Positions 1 to 9,100 of a stretch of 14,274 nucleotides of DNA are shown here, piece by piece. The stretch is from the NCBI GenBank assembly GCA_026770595.1, contig MU634218.1, positions 1 through 14,274 on the forward strand, read 5' to 3'. The stretch's first letter is position 1. Every line of letters begins with the position of its first letter. Origin of the DNA: Ochromonadaceae sp. CCMP2298. Lineage: Eukaryota > Sar > Synurophyceae > Ochromonadales > Ochromonadaceae. Position numbers and translations under genes: made by a program. A model generated the notes under the pieces. It saw only the letters and a program-made list of their open reading frames with translations. It made no database searches and had not been told where the DNA came from.

Positions 1-2541
1 TCTGGTCCTGTGAAGACTTCTTCTTGGACTTCGTCTTTCTGGGTGACATGGCGTTCATGGGCTCTACCTCGAACAGCTTTCGTCGGAAGAGCTCGTCCAC
101 GTTCACGGAGAGCTTGCCGAATAGTCCCAGGGGAGAGAACTCGATCGAGTTGGTGGTCCAGGCGAGAGATAGCTGGGGAAGGCCCTTGGTGATCAGCGGC
201 TGCCCGCGCACCAGGGAGCCTGGGATGGGTGCGCTGGGGATATAGAGGGAGGGCTGCTCCCACACGGTGGGCGTGATGCGTGTGTAGTCGGAGTGCAGGT
301 TGATGATGATGTCGTTCGTGTCCGAGAAAAGCATGTTCGCCACCTTGCACTGGTTGCCGTCCACACCCGCGCCCTCGCAGGAGCAGCAGGCCTGCAGCAG
401 TTGTAGGTACATGGCGTTCATCTTGGAGGAGCGCAGCTTGTCGACGAAGATCTGGATCTCCCTGGTGCCGATCTTGGTCTCCTGTAATTCCAGATTCTTG
501 CTAAGCATCTCAGTGACGCACTTTCCAGCCAGCGGCTGCGCATTTAAGTGCGCCAGCAGAATGGGCATGAAGTCTGCGACATACATCTGGTTCTCCTGGT
601 TGTCCAGGATGGAGTAGTAGAGCAGGTGGAAGCACTTGCTCAGCAGCTGCTGCCCCATCACCACCATCTGCTGCTCCTCCTCCGATAGAATAGATTTCTT
701 CCTCTTCACGTGAGTGGAGCGCTTCATCTTGTCCAGCTTCTCGGTCACCGGCACTAGCTTGTTTATCATGCGCAGCACCACCTCGAGAGTGTTCTGCTCC
801 CTGAACAGGTTCTGCCGCAGCTTGCGCAGTACCAGATCCCCCTTGTCGATGCCTAGTTGTATATTGTCTGCGGAGATGGGGAAGCCCTGGGAGAAGAAGA
901 CTGCCCTATCGACCACCAGAGAGAAAAACTCAAGGTCGCTTTTCGACCCCTGTGGCCACACGGTGCTGACTGAGTCGCTGCGAGGGATGTGCGTCATGTC
1001 GTGGTATTTGCGCAGATAGCCGCGCGCCGCCAGGCCGGTGAAGACGTCCATGGGCTCGGAACTCTCTTCTGGGTCCTCGTTGCCCTCGTGCGCGACTCGG
1101 TGTATCATGAGGCTCAGCGCTGCTGTCTTGTCCTTCGTGCCCTTGACCACAAACGCGAAGTCGGCCTCCTCCAGCACCTCCCCGCGCTCGATCCACGTGC
1201 TGTTGTGGCCGATCTGCAGCGCCTTGGCGTTGTTGAGGAACTTACTGGAGGAGTTGAGCTCCGATACGCTGAATAGAGTACCCACCGTGCCGGGGGAGCG
1301 CGTGGTGGTGAACAGCACGTTTTCGGACATTTCCCCCCCCTCATGCACCATATTCGTGGTGTACACAAGGTACAGGCCTGTGTTCATGTGCTTGAAGCGC
1401 ACCTGGTCTGTGCGCCACTTGATGGGCCCGCCCACCGTTAGCAGCGCGGATTCGATGAACCACAGGTGGTTGGAGTCCATCACGCCCTGCGCCGGCTCCA
1501 ATATCATGTCCCCAGAGTCGTGGAAGTACGTGCGATCCTCGTGCAAAGGCGTGGGCGCCTCCTGCTCGGCGGTGAGGTGGATGGTCTCGCAGAGAGACAC
1601 ATCGTCGTCAAGTGACTCCACCCGCTGCTGCGCGATGGTGAGGTTGGAGCGCGTCTCTGGGTCTGAGATGCTCACCAGCTGGGAGGCCAGCAGGATCAAG
1701 GGGTCCAGAGAGTCCGCGCTGCCCTGGTACCTGAGCAGCCGCCAGGAGGTGCTCTCCAAGGCGCAGTTTACCTCTCTGAAGCTTCCAGGTAGGGGGGGTC
1801 GGTCGGCTGAGTGCAGGTACTCGTTGTTGCGCTCCGCCACCTTGAGGTACATCTCTGCCCGGCTGAGCACACGGTCGCCCTCCTTGTCGATCTTGAAACG
1901 GGGGTAGATCTGCAGCCACGAGAATGCGTTGCCTGAGGGGTCCAGCATGACATGGATGTTTTCTCGCTCGAGCTTGGCCAGCATGTCAGGAATGATGGTC
2001 AGGTACTTGCCCGACTTAACGTGGAACAGCTGGATGATGTCGCCAAAACACACCTTCTGGCCGTACTTCTTCCGCATGTAGTTGTCGTTCAGCTTCTTCT
2101 CGTTCTCCAGACCGCGCTGTTAGGGGGGGGGCAGGCAGGTTAGGCGTGAGGAGCGAGGTGAGGAGTGCGAGAGCGGCATTTATTCACACACACCTGCAGA
2201 GCCTTAAGGTATTTTTTGGCCCCCTCGTCCTCTATATTTTTCACGTCCATGTCGTAGTTCTCCAGGAAGGCGTTGAGGTCTCTGGAGGCGGAGTACTGGC
2301 GCTGCAGGTGCACGCAGAAGAGGCTGTCCTGCAGATTGAAGCCGTCGGTGGCAACCAGGTCCTCCAGCAAGATGCCCTCCACGCCCAGGTATAGCCCACG
2401 CACGACATCCTTGAAAAGGACCAGGTCGCCAATTCGCAGGGCGTCTGGAGTCGGAATAGGAGATGGGTTAGTCAGTACGTTTCATCTTCAGCCAGCCTGA
2501 CGGTGCTTACCTGCATCCAAGTCGTCGACCTTGTCCGTCAT
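1..2541 (-). CDS. ITPR: IP3 receptor-like calcium channel, second tandem copy (C-terminus beyond the window)
   Basis: Partial gene for an IP3R-type calcium-release channel. Exons read 2541-2511, 2444-2194 and 2116-1 (running off the edge). They join in frame with phase 1 and phase 0 GT-AG introns and give about 799 residues with no stop. The start is the ATG at 2541-2539 (MTDKVDDLDAD), followed by a GTAAGC donor. Residues ~10-230 match the IP3R N-terminal trefoil (RIGDLVLF; FGDIIQLFHVKSGKYL; VNCALESTSWRL). They are followed by MIR-like sequence (VRFKHMNTGLYL) and an armadillo/RIH region (RQNLFREQ, NQENQMYVADFMP, GVDGNQCKVANMLF). The last residues are Lys-rich (PRKTKSKKK), which the first copy lacks. 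In the IP3-contact region K replaces the mammalian R504, N replaces K508 and NQE replaces Y567-R568-K569, by my alignment. Nothing in the visible part suggests a pseudogene. Whether the pore and the extra voltage-sensor-like segment of the first copy are present cannot be seen here. Confidence 0.9.
2117..2193 (-). other. Intron 2 of the second IP3R-like gene (77 nt)
   Basis: Donor CTGCAG|GTGTGT and acceptor CTAACAG|CGC. It is phase 0 after codon 94. A run of nine C on the coding strand (2123-2131) forms the pyrimidine tract before the acceptor. Splicing joins LKALQ to RGLENEKKLNDNYM, matching LKALE and RGTDNENKLNDNYM of the first copy at its own intron 2. Confidence 0.88.
2445..2510 (-). other. 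Intron 1 of the second IP3R-like gene (66 nt)
   Basis: Donor CAG|GTAAGC and acceptor CTCCAG|AC. It is phase 1, inserted after 31 coding bases. Removing it joins MTDKVDDLDA to the ALRIGDLVLF trefoil start. Same relative position and phase as intron 1 of the first copy. Confidence 0.87.
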
Positions 2542-2804
2542 GACGCCGCGTCAAGGAGAGCTCCACCTTTCGCTCCTGCTGACCGCGCTTGACCTTGCCC
2601 AAAGATTAATGAGCCTGCATCAAGGCGATGAACAGACAGATCTCGAACGAAGTACAAGGGAGGGGTCATCGATATCTTTTTCTTCAGGTTTGTATCTTTT
2701 GGATCAGCGTACTATTCCGCAGATAATCAATCAACGATGCCAATTTTAGCAGACAATTTGAGAAACCGTTTTTCACAGTTACCCAGATTCGATCGAACTA
2801 TCGT
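2542..2804 (-). promoter_or_regulatory. Upstream region of the second IP3R-like gene (promoter/5' UTR, undefined)
   Basis: This stretch lies directly upstream of the ATG of the second channel gene and has no convincing coding frame. It is likely to hold the promoter and 5' UTR. I see no clear TATA box or other named element. The assignment is by position only. Confidence 0.4.
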
Positions 2805-2948
2805 TGCGCGGAGAAAACTCGGCGAAAAAGAAGGACAAGCAATTCCACGGAATTAATCTACAGGTAAAGAGGACTTTACGAGTTGTTATCGCGCAGATTA
2901 ATTCCGTGGAATTGCTTGTCCTTCTTTTTCGCGAGTTTTCTCCACGCA
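2805..2948. repeat. Long inverted repeat / foldback element between the two channel genes
   Basis: Arms at 2805-2859 and 2895-2948 are reverse complements with one mismatch and one single-base gap. The inner 38 bp (2822-2859 with 2895-2932) are perfect. The 35-nt loop (2860-2894) holds a second small hairpin, gtaaag-agga-ctttac (2864-2879). Each arm contains the near-palindrome AATTCC-nn-GGAATT. No target-site duplication is obvious. Transcripts through it would form a strong hairpin. A small foldback/MITE-type element, a small-RNA precursor or a 3'-end structure for the upstream gene are all possible; the sequence does not decide between them. Confidence 0.9.
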
Positions 2949-3132
2949 GTTCTCGGACATTACTTGGACCACAGTTTCACCCGCGTAAACCGGATATAAT
3001 CCTCCAGTAATAAGAAAAAATAGGGTCCACAAGGATATAATTTAATGGGGATTGCACAATTTAAATTCTTGACGTTTATATGTATGTACATGTCTCACGA
3101 GTCAACGCGATTACCACATTCTATTTTCCATA
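2949..3132 (-). other. 3' flank of the first IP3R-like gene, AT-rich, no gene seen
   Basis: AT-rich sequence just downstream of the stop of the first channel gene, presumably 3' UTR and spacer. It contains no convincing open frame. I see no canonical AATAAA in this part other than the one overlapping the stop codon. Confidence 0.5.
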
Positions 3133-3138
3133 TTTATT
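3133..3138 (-). promoter_or_regulatory. AATAAA hexamer overlapping the stop codon
   Basis: On the coding strand the final codons read GGG AAA TAA ATA, so a canonical AATAAA polyadenylation-type hexamer overlaps the TAA stop. It is the only exact hexamer I noticed near the 3' end of this gene. A role in 3'-end formation is inference, and protists often do not rely on this signal. Confidence 0.25.
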
Positions 3139-6100
3139 TCCCACCCAATTCATCAATCTGTTCAAAATCCACGCCCGCTCCCTCAACGCTTTCCTGCGCC
3201 GCTATCGGCCCTGGGCCTGGAGTGAGCTCTGGTGGTGCCTCGGATCGGAAGATCCCCTCTGTGGGCGCAGGCTCCATCTGTGCCTCTGACTGAGCGGGCT
3301 GGGACTCCAGCAGCGGTGCCAGCGCCGTATCTATAGGGGCGGGCAGAGGCTCTGGCGCGATTGCGGCGTATTGCTCCGAACTGACGCTCTCAAGGCGCAG
3401 GTCCTCCCCCACACCCGATGCCTCTGCCTCATTGTCCGCATCTGCGTCTGCATAGGTATGATAGCCCTCTGCTACGTCACCCACACCCGTCGCCTCTGCC
3501 TCATTATCAGCTTCGTCTCCATACGTATGGTAGTCCGCCTCCTCTGCTTCTGTCTCCCCCTCCACTGCGCTCGACCTGGCGGCAGCCGTGGTGCTTTGCG
3601 ATTCCGGACCTGCGTTCCGCCTCGAATCCAGACTGGCCGCCAGAAGATCGCGCACCGACTCGGCAGCAGGCCCATCTGCGTGTGATGGCTCCTCCTCCTC
3701 CTCAGCAGGGGGAGCGATGGGCGGCCCCTCCTCGAAGGCAACGCGCCCAGAGGTCCCGGACGTCTTGGGCTTGTCACTACCCTCTTCACTTGTAGCGTCG
3801 ACGGGCAGATCAGTGGGGGCATCGGTATCTGGATCATCCCAGCCAAGCTCATCAGTGGGCTCAATGATAAAGTCAGCAGTAGGCTCAGCAGCGGTGGGCT
3901 CAACAGCAGTAAGCTCAATACCAGTCTCAGCAGTAGGTTCAGCAGCAGTAGGTTCAGCAGCAGTAGGCTCAGCAGCAGTACGTTCAGTAGCAGTGGGCTC
4001 AGAAACAGGCTCAGCAGCAGTCGCAGTAGACTCCGCACTCACATACTCCGAGACGGGGAAGAGGATGTCAAACTTTACGCGGCGGGAGCCGGGGTACTCC
4101 TCCTTCTCGGGAACCTCCCCGGGGACCTCCTCGGGAACCTCCCCGGGAACCTCTTCGGGGACCAGGTATGCGTCTTCGTCTTGCCTGTGCGAATGTGCCG
4201 TGGGCGTCGTCGTCGTCGAATGGGAGGGGAACCCGATGGAGGAGTCGTCGTCGCTGCCTGTCCTTGATCGCTTTAGTGTGTTTATATGGAAGGGCCTGAA
4301 GCTATCCTCCTCCTTTGACAAGTTCCGCACATCCTCCTCCTCCTCCTCCGCCTCCTCCGCCTCCGACCCCGAGGCCTCCTCCTCCTCCGTGACCCGGTCC
4401 ATTGTGTGCTCCTCGTCTGCCGAATCGTCCCCATGCGTCTCCTCGTCGATAGACTCTAGCTCCAGACCGGCGTCTGGCGCATCTGCCGCCTCCTCCTGCA
4501 CGCTGATGGTCTTCAGACTCTCCCGCAGAAAGGAACTGATGCCGTCCTTCACCCCGCCGCGCTCGTGCTGCATCTTGGTAGCTGATGATATATTGTCCAG
4601 CACGTGGCTCATCTCTGAGTGCAGGTGGGAGATGCGCTGCAGCAGCGTTGACTCGTACTCGTCCAGTTCGCGCTCGAGCTCCTTCATCGTCACCTCCTCC
4701 TCGGTAGCAGCCTGGTCCAGCCGCAGGGCCTTGTTCAGCGGGAACCACACGATCTCTTTGGCGTCGATGGCACGCCTCACGTACTGCTCCAGCCCGTCGT
4801 CGTCGTCCTTGTCCTGCTCCCACAGCATGAAGATGAAGTACAGGTAGTTCCACATATTATGCTCGAGCTTCACGTGCGTCTGGAAGCCGTCGGGCTCGTC
4901 CGAGGCGCGGTCGAAGACCTGGTCGCCGATGCCGCAGATGAAGCACACACCCGTGGTATCCTCCAGACGCTCGTTCTTCTCCGCGCGCAGGGAGGAGAAG
5001 GTGTCGATGATAATTCCGAAGATGATATTCAGCATCATGACGATGACGATCAGGAAGTAGCAGATGTCGATCAGCCACCTCTTGCCGATGCTCAACTTCA
5101 TCATATCGCCCACCCCGCCGCCCTGGCGGATGCCATAGCACAGCACGAACTTAAAGCAGCCCCAGAGGTTGACGCAGTCTGTGGAGCGGGGGTCGATGCC
5201 GTCGCCCCAGATGCCTCCCAGCTGGTCTCTGAAGTACTTGAATATGAAGTAAGCGAATATGTAGGTTACGAATATGGCCAGCACGACGGTCATCAGCAGC
5301 TGCTGGCGGGGTATGACGACTGCATTCAAAACGTCCCGGGTGGTGGCGTTCTTGGCCACGATGTCGAGCAGCAGGAAGGGCAGGTAGTAGTCGGCAGCCA
5401 GCAGGCCCAGCAGGGAGAGCGCCAGGTAGGCGCAGAAGTACATCGTCTTGGGGTCGGAGGCGGTCAGGCCGATTGCCTGCAGCTCGCTCAGATCTTTGGC
5501 CTTGTTGTTCTCGTAGATCACGGGCATACGCACGACCAGGTTGAGGATCAAAACGAAGGCGGCTACCATGTTCTGGAATATGTTGAGTGCATTGATGACC
5601 GCCAGGGCCGTAGAGGAGCTCACCGAGGGGCGTGTTTTCTCCTCGGCGTAGTCGTAGTACACCACGAAGAGGCAGTTGATCACCACGGCTGTGAGAAAGG
5701 TGGCCCACGTGGCTCGGTCCTGGTTTATGCGAGAAAACACACCGCTCACGCCCACCTCCGTCAGCAGCTGCTGGTGCTTCACCTCTCGGTACAGCTCGTG
5801 CGAGCGCTCCAGGAAGTCGATCAGCTTGTTCTCCGCGTTCGCGCGGTCCACGTTCTCCACCAAAGCATCCTTGGACGACTTAGCGAGGAATTTGCAAACA
5901 GCGGGAATGTGGAAGAACCTGCGATGGATGTCGCCCCTCCAGATCACCTCGATCATGGCGGTCCCGGAGCCCACGATATCATCGATGTTCTTGGAGATGC
6001 CCAGCTCCTCGTACAGTGAGGGCTTGAAGTTGCACAGCATCTGCACCAGCACGACGCACTCGGTCTGCAGTATCTCCATGTCCTCAGTCGCCTCCTCTGC

Positions 6101-9100
6101 CACGAACTTCCCGTTCTCGCCCACGTAATCTGGCAGTATGGAGCCCTTGGACATCATCTGAATCACATCCAGGTGGATCACGCTCAGCACCCTCTCGTAC
6201 ACCTGACTCTTCTCGCCCTGCCCCTCCAGCAGACCTTGGAAGATGTCGATAGAGGTCTTCTTCAATTCCACCTCCTGCTCATCGTTGCAGTCGTTAAGGA
6301 CCTTGGCGCGGTTGAGTCGGTTGAGCGTTTCAATTAGCTCCGTGTTCAGCGCGAAGTGAAGCTGGTTGCCGTCGCAGGGGCCCTGGATCACCTCCAGGAT
6401 CGTGGCGCTCAGTCGGATCGCCGCGACGGTGGAGGTGCGGCAGGGGATGCGGCTGAGGCAGTTGAGGTAGTTCACGTAGTCGTCCAGCAGGTTGTAGGAC
6501 ACGGCGTTGTTGGGCTGCTCGCGCATTATGTCTTGGTTGGGCAGGTAGTGGCCCTCGCACATCAGCTGCAGGAAGCGCACGATGAGAATTTCGTCAGGCA
6601 GCGAGGGCTCCTCGTCTTCCTCCAAAATGATCACTTGGTTCCACTCGTGCCATGCCTGCAGCTTCTGCAGCGTCAAGCGCACCTGCTTGAAGAAGAGCTC
6701 TGACTGCGTCTTGGCGAGGTGGTTGTTCATGATGCCCTGCACCTCCAGAGCGCCGCCCTCCTTGAACAGCAGACCCACACCCAGCTTGATCGCCTCCAGC
6801 TGCAGTGACTCGTCGATTCCGTCAGCGATCAGGTCAAGGCACAGAGTCGTGGCGCCACAGCTGTTGAGAGCGATCACCACGGGTGCTGCCGCCTCGTCCT
6901 CCTCCGCGCCTCCCTCCTCGTCGCGCTGGTCGATGCCCATGCCCATGCGGTTCTCAATCATCGTGCGGAAGGATCGGATAATCCACGTGGCGGTCTTGGT
7001 CACACGGGGATCGAGGCGCTTCTGCCCACCAGACACTTTGAAATTGTCGCGGATGTGCTGCACCAGCTTGCGGATGAGCGTCTCGTAGCGCACATCTGCG
7101 TCGACCGGGTCGGCAATGGTGGGCAGGCTTTCGAGGATGCTGATGAAGGCCACGCTCTCGTTCTCGGCAGCGGCCATGATATCAGCATCTCTGGCTATCT
7201 GCTCCACGAAGGCGCCGTACTTGTGCACCAGCTTGGCCTCCACGGTGTTGTTCTGCGGCACGTTGGAGGCCTTGGGGGCGTCGTTGGGGGCGAGGTGCGA
7301 GACGATGATCTTGCTGGAGGACTTGTTGAGGGCCACCAAAGAGCCGAATATCTGCTCCTTCATGTCTTCGGACAGGCGGGGAGAGTCCAGGTCGTATATG
7401 TCCTTCACCTTGTGGAACAGCGAGGCGATCAGCTCGTTCACGTGCTCCTGCGAGATGTGCACCTTGTCCGTAGCCGTGCCTCCGCCGGACTCGTTGAATC
7501 TGAAGGTCGCGGCGTCGTAGTAGCGCGCGAAGAAGCCGCCAGTGATCAGCACGCACACTATGATGTACTCGATCCTCTGCCGACTGACCTCCTCCGACTC
7601 CCATCCCACCTTCTCCACCGTCCTCAGCTCGTCCTTGGCGTAGCCCAGCACATGCGTGTAGGACTGCAGCAGATGCCATATGTAGGCGGACTGCTCCAGG
7701 CCCGGTATCTTCAGTTCCACCTCGATGATGGAGTTGTAGAAGAACATAGACAGGCGGCTCTTGGTGAAGGTTATGGTACCGGGATCCAGGATGGACTGCA
7801 AAATGTCCACATAGTTGAACACCGACTGCACCTTGGCCTCCACCGTGGTGATGTTCAGACGCCCCACGGTACAGTCCGAGAGTACGTCCAGAAACATCAG
7901 GTGGTAGGCCAGCAGAGGGGGCAGGTCGTCGATAGACAGGTCGCTGGTCTTGTCCAAGAAGGGCGCCATCAGCTCGCGCTTCTCCTGGTACTCGGGGTGG
8001 TCGACGGGAACGAACGCCCACGCGACCTTCTGCAGACGGCCAGGAGAAGTCAGGATCTTGACTATCTGGAACTGGTTCTCCACAATGTTCTTGTCGCCCA
8101 CATTGGAGATTGCTGCGAACAAAGCGAGGTAGTGGTGGGACTTGCCGTTCTTCACGATCCTGTCCACCAGATCTGAGAGGTGGCTGTGCGGCACGACACG
8201 CATCAGGCTCTCGTTGTTCTTGAAGATGGCGCCTATCACCAGGTGCGAGTTTATCATATCGTCCAGCGTGTCGAGAAAGAAGTCGAGCTCTGCGTAGCCT
8301 AGCTCCTGGTTGAGCGGGTTTCCGAGGAAGAACCAGTAGAGCAGCGTGTTGCAGAGCAGGCATAGATGGCGCGTGTTGAGCGCCACCTCGTCCAGCTCGC
8401 CCTCCTCGTTCTCCTCCACGGAGTCCAGCAGGCCCATCACCTTCATGCAGATCTCGAAGCAGCCCAGGTTGCGGTACAGATCTTGGATCTCCGTGTCCGC
8501 CATGAAGTCCTCATCGAACTCCAGTACGAAGTGGCGCACCCGGCAGATGTCGATGAGCTCACTCAGAATCTCCTTGGAGCGCTTGTTGGTCGCCCTGTCT
8601 CCGTCCGACGCCAGCTCCCCCCACAGCTCGTGCGTCTCTGCGTTCTGCTCCAGCTCCTGTAACATCTGGTTGACGCTGTGGTACTGCTTCTCGCGCTTGG
8701 CCGCCGCCAATAGCTGTATCTGCTTGGCATTCCTGAGCAGCGTGGATCGCATGGAGTGGTGCGCCATGAGCACCTCCAGGGCGCTCTGCACCAGGGGCGA
8801 GTTGTTGAACATCAGCACGTCGATCATGACGTTGTCGAAGTCAGCGATGTGGAGACTGAGTTCTTGGCTGTCCATCACTACCTGCTCAAACAGCTCCGAG
8901 GGGCCGCGGCGGTCGGATCCGTTCTCGAACTTGTGGAAGTAGTGCATGATGAGGGAGATATTGCGGTCCTCTATGAGCCTCTGCATGAAGGCCAGGATGT
9001 CCACCGCCTCCACCATAGTCTCCAACTCGTACATGGGCGCTCTCCTGTAGCGGAGAGCGATCTTTACACTATCCAGGGAGGTGGTGTGGGTGAGCAGCAT

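Noticed and set aside
1-2541. Second channel copy as a pseudogene
   Set aside because: All visible exons are open, splice sites are intact and conserved motifs are kept. It is simply cut off by the window.
3472-4038. Leucine-rich minus-strand frame (188 aa) over the AEPTA repeats
   Set aside because: A second frame of a 15-nt tandem repeat is automatically open and repetitive; there is no independent support.
3588-4847. Long plus-strand Ser-rich open frame (419 aa)
   Set aside because: It lies exactly antisense to the acidic repetitive tail of the channel. Its Ser runs are the complement of Glu/Ala/Asp codons, and no domain is visible.
4859-8176. Plus-strand open frames at 4859-6019 and 7055-8176 (386 and 373 aa)
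   Set aside because: Antisense to strongly conserved IP3R sequence. Their composition (His/Val/Gln/Leu-rich) is typical of the antisense shadow of a GC-rich coding strand, and they have no recognisable domain.
7182-8363. Minus-strand open frame of 393 aa in another frame
   Set aside because: It overlaps the real channel frame, is Arg/Ala/Pro-rich, and is explained by third-position GC bias.
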